Source of the DNA: DATELY01 sp035276085
Lineage (GTDB): Bacteria; Pseudomonadota; Gammaproteobacteria; Steroidobacterales; Steroidobacteraceae
DNA: 25,523 nucleotides
Reading direction: 5' to 3'
NCBI GenBank assembly: GCA_035276085.1
Contig: DATELY010000183.1
Location: forward strand, 1 to 25,523
The stretch's first letter is position 1, and the number at the start of each line of letters is the position of its first letter. Shown in pieces: positions 14,218 through 21,731 of this stretch. A model generated the notes under the pieces. The model was given only the letters and a program-made list of their open reading frames with translations. It made no database searches and was not told the origin of the DNA. Made by a program: the position numbers and the translations under genes.

Positions 14218-15531
14218 ATGGCAGCGAACTCTCTTACCCCTTCTGATGACATGCACGCGAGCAGCACGGCGCCTCGTCCAGAAAGCCTTGCCGCAACGGG
14301 AATCGCGACCACTGCACTACTTGATCTGACGGAAAAGCACTTGTTCGAGGGTGGCGTGTTGACGTTGCGCGAGCTCGTGCAGCGGATGGCGCTCGCCGGG
14401 CGACTCGTCGAAGAACTACTCGCGCTCTTGCGGCGTGAAGGTCGCGTCGAAGTGCGCGCGCAAACGTCCGGCGATTCCAGCTTGCGTTTCGGATTGACCG
14501 AACGGGGCCGCGGCAGCGCGCTCGCTGCATTGGCGTCGAGCGGTTACGTCGGCGCCGTGCCGATCACCGCGGACTGCTATGCGGCTCTCGTGCGCAAACA
14601 GAGTGTGCGCGCTCATCGCATCACCCGCTTGGAGATGCTCAATCGGTTCTCGGACACGGTCATCGAACCAAAGATGCTCGACCGGCTGGGACCTGCCCTG
14701 AACTCGGGCAAGGCGATCTTTGTGTATGGCGAGCCCGGCACCGGTAAGACCTATATCACGCAACGTCTGGCGCGCTTGTTCGAAGACACGTGCCTCATTC
14801 CTCACGCGATCGCGATCGGCGACTCGGTCGTGCGGATCTTCGATCCCGCCGTTCACAGGTGCGTCAAATCTTCGGCCGCAAGCATGATGCTCAATGAAGG
14901 TCACGACCCGCGGTTCGTTCTGTGCCGACGGCCCGTGATCATCACCGGCGGCGAGCTCACTGCCGACGCGTTGGAAGTGCAATATGACGTGGCGACACGG
15001 CAATACCGCGCACCGCTGCAGCTGAAGGCAAACGGCGGCGTTTTCATTCTCGATGATCTGGGCCGTCAGCGAGTTGAGCCGCAAGCGGTGCTGAATCGCT
15101 GGATCGTGCCGATGGAAGAAGGGATCGACTACTTGACCCTTCAATCCGGGCAGCACTTCTCCATGCCATTCGATGTGGTGCTGGTCTTCTCGACGAATCT
15201 TGCGCCGACGGAATTGGTCGATGACGCCTTCCTGCGCCGCATTGGCTACAAGATCCGGTTCGAGTCGTTGCAGGAACCGCAATACCACGCCGTATGGCGT
15301 GGTGTGTGCGAGTACTACGACCTCACCTACGAACCTGCCGTGTGTCAATACGTCATCGACCGATGGCACCGCCCGACAGCGACTGCGCTGCTGCCATGCC
15401 ATCCGCGTGACCTCGTTCGAATGGCGCTCGACTACGCCACTTACCTGCAACTGGACGTGAAGCTCAGCCGCGAATCGCTGGACTGGGCCTGGAACAACTA
15501 TTTCGTGACGACACGTGCGCTGTCGGTCTGA
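14218..15531 (+). CDS. Winged-helix AAA+ ATPase within the Tad locus
   Basis: A 437-residue predicted cytoplasmic protein. Residues about 30-110 look like a winged-helix module (LTLRELVQRMAL then the wing-like LRFGLTERGRG). A linker leads to an AAA+ domain with Walker A GEPGTGKT (171-178), Walker B GGVFILDD (273-280), a sensor-1-like VFSTNLAP (323-330), a candidate arginine finger in AFLRRIGYKIRF and a sensor-2-like CHPRDLVRMAL. This is neither the secretion ATPase TadA nor TadZ, both of which are also present. The AAA+ part resembles the MoxR/dynein-related class of remodelling ATPases. The ATG at 14218 follows GGGTGA; ATG 14188 would overlap tadV. It sits between the peptidase and rcpC genes in the same operon, which argues for a role in pilus assembly or its control. 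That role is inference. Confidence 0.82.
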   Translation: MAANSLTPSDDMHASSTAPRPESLAATGIATTALLDLTEKHLFEGGVLTLRELVQRMALAGRLVEELLALLRREGRVEVRAQTSGDSSLRFGLTERGRGSALAALASSGYVGAVPITADCYAALVRKQSVRAHRITRLEMLNRFSDTVIEPKMLDRLGPALNSGKAIFVYGEPGTGKTYITQRLARLFEDTCLIPHAIAIGDSVVRIFDPAVHRCVKSSAASMMLNEGHDPRFVLCRRPVIITGGELTADALEVQYDVATRQYRAPLQLKANGGVFILDDLGRQRVEPQAVLNRWIVPMEEGIDYLTLQSGQHFSMPFDVVLVFSTNLAPTELVDDAFLRRIGYKIRFESLQEPQYHAVWRGVCEYYDLTYEPAVCQYVIDRWHRPTATALLPCHPRDLVRMALDYATYLQLDVKLSRESLDWAWNNYFVTTRALSV

Positions 15532-15555
15532 CGACCGCGCCCTCTGGAGTACATC

Positions 15556-16347
15556 ATGAAGAACCGTGGATTGTTGATGGTGCTGTTGTCGCTCGTGTTG
15601 GGCGTCGGCGCCGCCTGGGCTGCGAAGCAATGGGTGGAGCAGCGGGCGCGGGCGATGGAGAACAAGGATCCGGGCGAGTCGGTCATCGTCGCGGCGATGG
15701 AGATCCCATACGGCACCCGGGTCGAAGCACGACACGTCAAAGCGATCACTGTCGCGACGGGCACGCCGCTGGGCGATCACTTCTCCACGGTCGAGGATAT
15801 CGTCGGCACGGTTGCCACGCAGAAAGCGCTGTCCGGTGAAGTGCTGCTCAAGGAACGCTTCGCGAAGGGCGCCGGCAGCACATTGGCCGCACTCATTCGT
15901 CCCGACATGCGCGCGGTGACCGTGCGTGTGGACGACGTGATCGGCGTGGCCGGATTCCTCCTGCCGGGCAACAAGGTCGATGTGGTTGCCGCGCGCAAAG
16001 TGGACGAGCGCTCCATCAGCGAGACCATCCTCGAAGCACTCAACGTCCTCGCCGTCGATCAGACCGCAAGTCAGGACGCCAATCAGCCGGTCGTCGTGCG
16101 GGCGGTCACGCTGGAGATGACACCAAAACAAGCCGAAGTCCTGGTGCGAGCGCGGGAAGAAGGCCGCATCCAGCTCACGCTGCGTAATCCGAGCGACGAG
16201 ACCGAGACATTGCTGGCGAAAGTCGAAGCGCCCGCAGCGCCGGCTCCTGTCGCCAAACCCGTGCGGCGCGCCGCACCGAAGCCGAGCCTACCCACCGTGA
16301 TGATCATCCGTGGCACGCACATCGACAGTGCGAGCACCGGCACCTGA
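15556..16347 (+). CDS. cpaB: Tad pilus assembly protein RcpC/CpaB
   Basis: A 263-residue periplasmic protein anchored by one N-terminal membrane helix (LLMVLLSLVLGVGAAWAA). Next comes a SAF domain (SVIVAAMEIPYGTRVEARHVKAI ... GTVATQKALSGEVLLKERF) and the RcpC/CpaB domain with AVTVRVDDVIGVAGFLLPGNKVDVVA and VTLEMTPKQAEVLVRARE. An Ala/Pro-rich tail (about 225-250) is probably flexible. CpaB/RcpC proteins work with the outer-membrane secretin and may contact peptidoglycan. The ATG at 15556 has GGAG about seven bases upstream. The gene lies 24 bases after the ATPase gene and just before the secretin gene, the usual order in Tad loci. Confidence 0.94.
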   Translation: MKNRGLLMVLLSLVLGVGAAWAAKQWVEQRARAMENKDPGESVIVAAMEIPYGTRVEARHVKAITVATGTPLGDHFSTVEDIVGTVATQKALSGEVLLKERFAKGAGSTLAALIRPDMRAVTVRVDDVIGVAGFLLPGNKVDVVAARKVDERSISETILEALNVLAVDQTASQDANQPVVVRAVTLEMTPKQAEVLVRAREEGRIQLTLRNPSDETETLLAKVEAPAAPAPVAKPVRRAAPKPSLPTVMIIRGTHIDSASTGT

Positions 16348-16380
16348 TACCCAATCAAGCCTCCCATGAACAGGATCTAT

Positions 16381-17997
16381 ATGTACCGCTCAACTGGGCC
16401 TTTGTTACGCAGCTTGGTGGCTGGTTCGCTGATAGCGATGGCTCTCGCCGCACCGCTGTGCGCGCAGGAGAGCTCTGACCAGGTGATTCGGGCAGCGCGC
16501 AACACGAACCTGGCAGTGCCGCTTTACAAGAGCCGCATCGTGTCGGTGTCGACGCCCGTCAAGCGCGTGTCGATTGGCAACCCGGACATCGCCGATGTGC
16601 TGATCCTCGGATCAGACGAGCTCTACATCCTCGGCAAGGATCTCGGCACCACCAATGTCCTGCTCTGGGATCGCAACGACGTGCTCGTGAGTGCCCTGGC
16701 CGTTGCGGTCACCCACGATATCGACGGTCTCAAGCGACAGATCGAAGCGGCGCTGCCCAACGAGAAGATCGAGCTCACGAGCGCCCAGCGCAACATCGTG
16801 CTGTCGGGCCAGGTCAGCAGCGCGGTGAAGATGGATGCCGCCGTGCGTGTGGCGACGAGCTATCTCGAGCAGGCCGCCACGGCAAAAGAAAAGCTCATGT
16901 TCAAACAGGAGACTTCAAGCAGCTCGAAGCAGAGCGACAAGAAGGCCGGCGAGGTCATCAACCTCATGACGGTCGGCGGCGCGCAGCAGGTCATGCTGCA
17001 AGTGAAAGTCGCTGAGGTCCGTCGCGATGCTGCGCGCAATCTGAACGCCCAGATGCACGCGCTCAACAACAACGGCAAGTGGGTCGTCGGCGGTGTCAAC
17101 GGCGGGGCCACGTTCCCCGATGCGCATTTCGAACCGGGTGACCTCCGCGTGCCGATTTTTGGTAACGGCACGAATGCGGCCGGCAATCCGATCGGCCCGG
17201 TGTTCGACGAATTTGCACCGAATGCCCAGTCGATCACCAACACGGGATTGTTCGGCAGCTTCCTGAGCAGCGAGTTCATGGCGAACGTCGTGCTCGACAT
17301 CTATCAGCAGCGCGGACTCGCGAAGATCCTTGCAGAGCCCACGCTCACGACACTCACGGGACAGGAAGCGCAGTTCCTCTCGGGCGGCAGTTTCCCCATC
17401 CCCGTGTCGCAGGAGAACGGCCGGATCGGCATCGAGTTCAAGGATTTCGGCGTGAAACTGCTGTTCCAGCCGCTGATCCTCGATGACAACCGCGTCAATC
17501 TGAAGCTCAACATCAGCGTGAGCGAGTTGGCTGATTCCAGCTCGCTGATCCTGACTCCTGTCGGCACGCAGGCGGCGTTTGCGATTCCCTCGCTGAGCGA
17601 GCGACGCGCTGTGTCCACGGTCGAGCTCGCCGATGGCCAGACCATCGGCATCGCGGGACTGATGAACGAGAACATGCGCACTGCCGTAACCAAGTTTCCA
17701 GGGTTGGGAGACATTCCCATCCTGGGCCATCTGTTCCGCAGTCAAAGTTTCCAGAAGGGCGAAACCGAACTGATCATTCTGGTCACGCCGAAGCTGGCGA
17801 AGCCCATACCGCCGGGTCAGATCAAGCTGCCCACCGACGCGTTGGTCGAGCCGAGCGACATGGAGTTCTACCTGATGGGTCGCATCGAAGCGGGCAAGGC
17901 CAAGAAGAAGACAGAGTCCGCTGCATCCACACAGCCGAAAACGGAGGCCCCTGCGCAAGGCGGCACCGAAGGCGAATACGGTCACAAGCTTCCATAA
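16381..17997 (+). CDS. cpaC: Tad pilus outer-membrane secretin RcpA/CpaC
   Basis: A secretin of 538 residues from this start, forming the outer-membrane channel for the pilus. A signal peptide ends near APLCAQ. The periplasmic N-domains include KRVSIGNPDIADVLILGSDELYILGKDLGTTNVLLWD, the pilus/secretin N-terminal domain, then a BON-like stretch (LTSAQRNIVLSGQVSSAVK). The secretin core follows, with ILAEPTLTTLTGQEAQFLSGG, FKDFGVKLLFQPLI and the late VTKFPGLGDIPILGHLFRS...LIILVTPKL. Its charged C-terminal tail is low-complexity. I chose the ATG at 16381 because AGGA lies five bases upstream; the first in-frame ATG (16366) would add five residues and lacks a good site. Confidence 0.95.
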   Translation: MYRSTGPLLRSLVAGSLIAMALAAPLCAQESSDQVIRAARNTNLAVPLYKSRIVSVSTPVKRVSIGNPDIADVLILGSDELYILGKDLGTTNVLLWDRNDVLVSALAVAVTHDIDGLKRQIEAALPNEKIELTSAQRNIVLSGQVSSAVKMDAAVRVATSYLEQAATAKEKLMFKQETSSSSKQSDKKAGEVINLMTVGGAQQVMLQVKVAEVRRDAARNLNAQMHALNNNGKWVVGGVNGGATFPDAHFEPGDLRVPIFGNGTNAAGNPIGPVFDEFAPNAQSITNTGLFGSFLSSEFMANVVLDIYQQRGLAKILAEPTLTTLTGQEAQFLSGGSFPIPVSQENGRIGIEFKDFGVKLLFQPLILDDNRVNLKLNISVSELADSSSLILTPVGTQAAFAIPSLSERRAVSTVELADGQTIGIAGLMNENMRTAVTKFPGLGDIPILGHLFRSQSFQKGETELIILVTPKLAKPIPPGQIKLPTDALVEPSDMEFYLMGRIEAGKAKKKTESAASTQPKTEAPAQGGTEGEYGHKLP

Positions 17998-18009
17998 AGG
18001 ATCACTCCC

Positions 18010-18288
18010 ATGAACTCCAAAACAACGTTCTCGATGCTCGCGCTGAGTGCCACCTTGATGGGCTGCGCAGACACACCGCACTCGGATGCGCACTACGGCG
18101 AAGCGGTGCGAGCCATGGTGCAAGCGCAGACTTATGACCCCGCCGCTGCAGCCAATCCGCCTGCCCTCGCACCCGAGGCCGGCGACGGTGAGCGCATCCG
18201 CAACGCGATCGAGGTCTATCGCAAGGACGTCGCGAAGGGCAATGAGGAGGTGAAGCAGTCGGTCATCTTCGAAGTGGGTCAGGAGTAG
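18010..18288 (+). CDS. Small Tad-locus lipoprotein
   Basis: A 92-residue protein with a lipoprotein signal (TLMGC, lipidated Cys at about residue 19). The mature part begins ADTPHSDAHYGEAVRAMV, followed by QAQTYDPAAAANPPALAPEAG and a helix RIRNAIEVYRKDV. This pattern (an H-(F/Y)-G-(D/E)-(S/A)-V block, then a D/N-P-x-A segment, then an IxxY helix) is shared by small lipoproteins that I know next to secretin genes in many Tad loci, so a role as pilotin or secretin accessory is likely but unproven. AAGGA precedes the ATG. It lies 12 bases after the secretin stop and 11 before the next gene. Confidence 0.8.
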   Translation: MNSKTTFSMLALSATLMGCADTPHSDAHYGEAVRAMVQAQTYDPAAAANPPALAPEAGDGERIRNAIEVYRKDVAKGNEEVKQSVIFEVGQE

Positions 18289-18299
18289 GAGGAATCCAC

Positions 18300-19601
18300 G
18301 TGCCGCTCCCTCGCGCCAACGTTCGTGCATCGACACCATTCTCGGCCTCCCGCAAGCAACGCGGCGTCGTGGCCGTCATGGTCGCGATTGCAATGTTCTC
18401 GCTCATCCTCATCGCAGGCCTCGCGCTCGATTCCGGGCACATGATGCTGAACAAGACGCGGCTGCAGAACACGGCTGACGCGGCAGCGCTGTCCGCGGCG
18501 AAGGTGATCGATGAAACAGGCGACACGACGCTTGCGACAGCAGAGGCCATGCAGGCCTTCGCCAACAACGCCGCTGCGCTCGGCAACGCCGAGCTGGCAA
18601 AGGCGTACAGCAACGGCAGCGGCTCCATTCAAGTGACGGTCGAGTACTCCGCAACGCTGCCGCCGTTCACTCCGGGCGCAGCTGCCGGGCCCTATGTGCG
18701 TGTAACGGCGACCGGCTTCACGATGCCGGCCTGGCTGATCAACGTTGCGGGAATCACTCAGAAGACGGTATCGGCACAAGCGGTCGCGGGCCCACGCACG
18801 CTCAATGTCGGGAGCACGGCGTGCAACATTGCACCGATGATGGTGTGCGGTAGTCCCGCCCAGCCGAACTTGTGGGGTTACACGCTCAATGCCCCTGTCG
18901 TGCTGAAGTCAGGCTCGACCGGAGGTAACTGGGGCGTCGGTCCAGGAAACTTCCAGCTCGTCGACTTCGGCAGCGGCGCGAACACCGTGCGCCAGAACAT
19001 GGCGGGCAGCTACAGCGCTTGTATCAACGGCGGCAGCACGATCCCGACTCAACCTGGCAACGAGGTCGGACCAGTCTCACAGGGAATCAATACCCGCTTC
19101 GGCCAGTACACCGGTCCGATGAATGGCACACAGTCGCAATATCCGCCGGACGTCATCGTCGATGGCCAAGCTCCCGCGTTGACTGCACAGCAGAACGCAA
19201 ATGGAAGCTACAGCGTCAAGCAAGGCAACACGATCATCACCAGTCAGAACATCGATCAGATCTATAACTATCAGAAGTACACCGCGGATCTCGCGCATCC
19301 CGAGCGATACGACTATCAACCCATGAGCGACGGCGGCACCGGGGCATTCGATCGGCGCGTACTCGCCGTTCCAGTCGGCAACTGCACGAACACCGTGAAT
19401 GGCAGCGGCTCGGTGCCACTACTCGGGTTTGCCTGCTTCTTCCTGCTTCAGTCCGTTCCGCAGGGCGGCAACACCTCGTTCGTGTTCGGCCAGTTCGTCC
19501 AGGGTTGTCAGGTGAACGGAACCCCGGGGCCCAATCCGATCGCGGGCACTGGCCCCAACATCATCCAGCTGTACCACTCACCGGGCGGCACACAGTCATG
19601 A
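18300..19601 (+). CDS. Tad-domain protein with large extracytoplasmic region (TadG-type)
   Basis: A 433-residue protein. A short basic leader ends KQRG and is followed by a membrane helix (VVAVMVAIAMFSLILIAGLALDSG), then MMLNKTRLQNTADAAALSAA, the hallmark of TadG-type proteins. The remaining ~350 residues are exported, rich in Gly, Asn, Gln, Ser and Thr, with six cysteines that could form disulfides. I do not see the DxSxS metal site of a von Willebrand factor A domain, which many TadG proteins carry, so the ectodomain is of another kind. It starts at GTG 18300 with a strong AGGAGG seven bases upstream. It overlaps the following tadE by ATGA. Probable role: a minor pilus component or an envelope protein of the machine. 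Confidence 0.85.
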   Translation: MPLPRANVRASTPFSASRKQRGVVAVMVAIAMFSLILIAGLALDSGHMMLNKTRLQNTADAAALSAAKVIDETGDTTLATAEAMQAFANNAAALGNAELAKAYSNGSGSIQVTVEYSATLPPFTPGAAAGPYVRVTATGFTMPAWLINVAGITQKTVSAQAVAGPRTLNVGSTACNIAPMMVCGSPAQPNLWGYTLNAPVVLKSGSTGGNWGVGPGNFQLVDFGSGANTVRQNMAGSYSACINGGSTIPTQPGNEVGPVSQGINTRFGQYTGPMNGTQSQYPPDVIVDGQAPALTAQQNANGSYSVKQGNTIITSQNIDQIYNYQKYTADLAHPERYDYQPMSDGGTGAFDRRVLAVPVGNCTNTVNGSGSVPLLGFACFFLLQSVPQGGNTSFVFGQFVQGCQVNGTPGPNPIAGTGPNIIQLYHSPGGTQS

Positions 19602-20056
19602 CGCATCGATCGCTCAGGAAGCACATGCTTGGCCTGGCGGCGGTCGAGTTTGCGATATGCGCGCCGCTGCTGTTTCTGCTGCTATTCGCTACTGCCGAGA
19701 TCGGCCGGCTTCTCTTCCAGTACAACACCTTGACGAAAGCCGTGCGTGATGGCGCTCGATACGTGGCGACTCATTCCGCAGTAGGCACCACTCGCGTCGT
19801 CAACATCACGACCCAAGTCAAAACGGAAACGCAGAATCTGGTCGTGCGCGGCAATACGACTGCAACCGGCACTCCCGTCCTGCCCAGCTTCGCGCCGGCA
19901 AGTGTCGCTGTGACGAACGCGGGCAACGGATTCGTGTCCGTCTCCGCCACATACACCTTCCAGCCCGTGTTCGCGTCCTTGCCAACCTTCGTCGCGAACA
20001 CGCATCTCAGTCTGGCTCTTCCTCTCTCAGCCACCGTCACGCTCAGGGCCTTGTGA
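19598..20056 (+). CDS. tadE: TadE-like minor pseudopilin 1
   Basis: A 152-residue protein of the TadE-like family. Its short basic leader is MTHRSLRKHMLG, followed by LAAVEFAICAPLLFLLLFATAEIGRLL. That gives a conserved Glu at position 5 after the Gly, as in pseudopilins cleaved by TadV, and one membrane helix. Conserved YNTLTKAVRDGARYVA follows and then a beta-rich periplasmic part. TadE-type proteins are minor pseudopilins needed for pilus assembly. The ATG overlaps the upstream stop (ATGA), so translation is coupled. Its own stop overlaps the next start by one base. Confidence 0.92.
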   Translation: MTHRSLRKHMLGLAAVEFAICAPLLFLLLFATAEIGRLLFQYNTLTKAVRDGARYVATHSAVGTTRVVNITTQVKTETQNLVVRGNTTATGTPVLPSFAPASVAVTNAGNGFVSVSATYTFQPVFASLPTFVANTHLSLALPLSATVTLRAL

Positions 20057-20532
20057 TGAAGACGCGACAAGAAGGCGTGACGACAGTGGAGTTCGCGATC
20101 GTCGGCTCGCTGCTGCTGATGCTCCTGTTCGGCGTGATCGAATTCGGACGAGCTTTGTTCGTCGCCAATGCACTGGCCGAAGGTACGCGCCGCGGCGCCC
20201 GCGTCGCTGCCGTTTGCCCGATCAACGATCCGCTGGTGGCGCAAGCAACGATCCTTGCGAGCAACGGATCGAGTGCGATCGCGTCCGGGCTCACGACGAG
20301 CAATGTTGCGGTGTCGTATCTGAATGCGACGGGTGCACCGATCGCAAATCCGGCGGCGAGCTTCACGGCCATTCAGTACGTGCGAGTGAGCATCGTGGGC
20401 TACACACAGCAACTGCTGATCCCATTCGCGCCCGCATCGATCGCGATGCCGAGTTTTGCCGCGACGCTACCGATCGAGAGCCTCGGCTACGCACCGACCG
20501 CGCAAGCTTTTCCACCCTGCTCTTCCTGGTGA
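20056..20532 (+). CDS. TadE/TadF-like minor pseudopilin 2
   Basis: A second TadE-like protein, 158 residues. MKTRQEG is followed by VTTVEFAIVGSLLLMLLFGVIEFGRALF, again with Glu five residues after the Gly, and by the family segment ANALAEGTRRGARVAAVC. It has two cysteines (AVCPIND and the C-terminal PPCSSW) that could form a disulfide. In other Tad loci the second such gene is TadF, and this could fill that place. The ATG at 20056 shares one base with the previous stop (TGATG). AGGG lies about eight bases upstream. Confidence 0.9.
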   Translation: MKTRQEGVTTVEFAIVGSLLLMLLFGVIEFGRALFVANALAEGTRRGARVAAVCPINDPLVAQATILASNGSSAIASGLTTSNVAVSYLNATGAPIANPAASFTAIQYVRVSIVGYTQQLLIPFAPASIAMPSFAATLPIESLGYAPTAQAFPPCSSW

Positions 20533-20540
20533 CATCGGAC

Positions 20541-21731
20541 ATGAATCCGCTGCAGATCCATCTCGTGAGTCGTAAGAAGGACGTGCTCGATGAGCTCGAA
20601 CGCCTCCTGCGCGACGCCAGCCATACGGTTCGGCGCAGCCTGGTCGTCAATGGGCACGTCGACCCCCTGCACGGCATGGAACAGTTGCCGGATGTCGTCG
20701 TGCTGCATCCCAGTCATCTATGGCGCGAAGAGCTCGAGGCGTATGCCACGCACCCCGTAGATCGCAGGCCCGCTCTGATCATCGTCGGCGTTTCGAGCGA
20801 CATGACGATGATGCGCCTCGCCATGCAGGCAGGCGCGCGCGATCTGTTGCCGATGCCGCTCGCCGCTTCGGACTTTCTGCACGCGATTGACCGGCTGCGT
20901 GGAGAGAGCCACAGTCGCTACGCGCAAAAAAGCGGCACGATCGACGCATTCATCAATGCCAAAGGTGGCTGTGGCGCCACCTTTATCGCCTGCAACGTCG
21001 CTCACGCGGCGCGCAAGGAATCAAAACAGCGCGTCGCGGTCATCGACCTCGATCCGCAGTTCGGCGCCGTCCCTCTGTATTTCGATCTGTTTCCGAAACG
21101 CGGATTGATTCAGGCGCTGGAAAACCTGGCCGTGCTCGATGACGTGGCGCTGGAGGGGTACTTCACCAAGCATGCCTCTGGGCTCGAAGTCATGAGTCAC
21201 GCCGCGGATCAAGCGCTGGCGCTGGAGGAGCTTTCGGCCGCAGCGGTGAATCAGCTGTTGGACCTCGTGGTGCGCGGCCGGGACCGCGTGATCGTCGATC
21301 TTCCGCGACGCATCGACGCGGTGAGCGCGAGCGTGATGGAACGGTCGCGGAACATCGTTCTCATCCTGCAGCAAACCATGACCTCTCTGCGCGATGCCAG
21401 TCGCATGCTGCACTGGATGCGCAACGAGCTGAGCCTCGACAGAGAGCGATTGGTCGTCGCGGTCAACCGTTACGAGAAGAGCGCGCCGATCACGCTCGAC
21501 AACATCCGCTCGACATTGAACTGCGACGATCCGCTGGTGGTGCCGAATGATTTTCGTACCGTGTCCGAATGCGTCAACAGCGGCACACCGCTCCTGGAAC
21601 ATGCGCGCGGCTCGGCCATTGCCCGCGCTGTCATCACGGTGGACAACCGCTTGAGCGGTGCATCGGTGCCCGAGCGCTCCGGTCTGTTGTCGCGGACATT
21701 TTCTAATCTGTTGAGCGGGAGGCCTCGATGA
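20541..21731 (+). CDS. tadZ: Pilus localisation protein TadZ/CpaE
   Basis: A 396-residue protein with an N-terminal receiver-like domain (about 1-120) fused to a MinD/ParA-type ATPase. In the receiver part the usual phospho-Asp is replaced (VVVLHPSHL), so it should not be phosphorylated. The ATPase motif is NAKGGCGATFIACN (139-152): the first lysine of the deviant Walker A is kept, but the usual GKT/S lysine is Ala. That is a known feature of many TadZ proteins, with weak or no ATP hydrolysis. VAVIDLDPQFG follows. TadZ places the Tad machine, commonly at a pole. The ATG at 20541 begins MNPLQIHLVSR with GGTGA upstream. It overlaps tadA by four bases. Confidence 0.93.
   Translation: MNPLQIHLVSRKKDVLDELERLLRDASHTVRRSLVVNGHVDPLHGMEQLPDVVVLHPSHLWREELEAYATHPVDRRPALIIVGVSSDMTMMRLAMQAGARDLLPMPLAASDFLHAIDRLRGESHSRYAQKSGTIDAFINAKGGCGATFIACNVAHAARKESKQRVAVIDLDPQFGAVPLYFDLFPKRGLIQALENLAVLDDVALEGYFTKHASGLEVMSHAADQALALEELSAAAVNQLLDLVVRGRDRVIVDLPRRIDAVSASVMERSRNIVLILQQTMTSLRDASRMLHWMRNELSLDRERLVVAVNRYEKSAPITLDNIRSTLNCDDPLVVPNDFRTVSECVNSGTPLLEHARGSAIARAVITVDNRLSGASVPERSGLLSRTFSNLLSGRPR

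Noticed and set aside
14416..16131. A 571-codon open frame on the minus strand opposite the AAA+ ATPase and cpaB genes
   Set aside because: It spans two well-supported plus-strand genes and the gap between them, and has no domain-like sequence, so it is a shadow frame.
16915..18339. A 474-codon minus-strand frame opposite the secretin and lipoprotein genes
   Set aside because: Antisense to three clear genes; the composition is that of a complement frame and no family is recognisable.
20214..20540. A 109-residue in-frame extension of TadZ
   Set aside because: It lies within the second TadE-like gene in another frame, and the product from 20541 already has the full TadZ domain layout.
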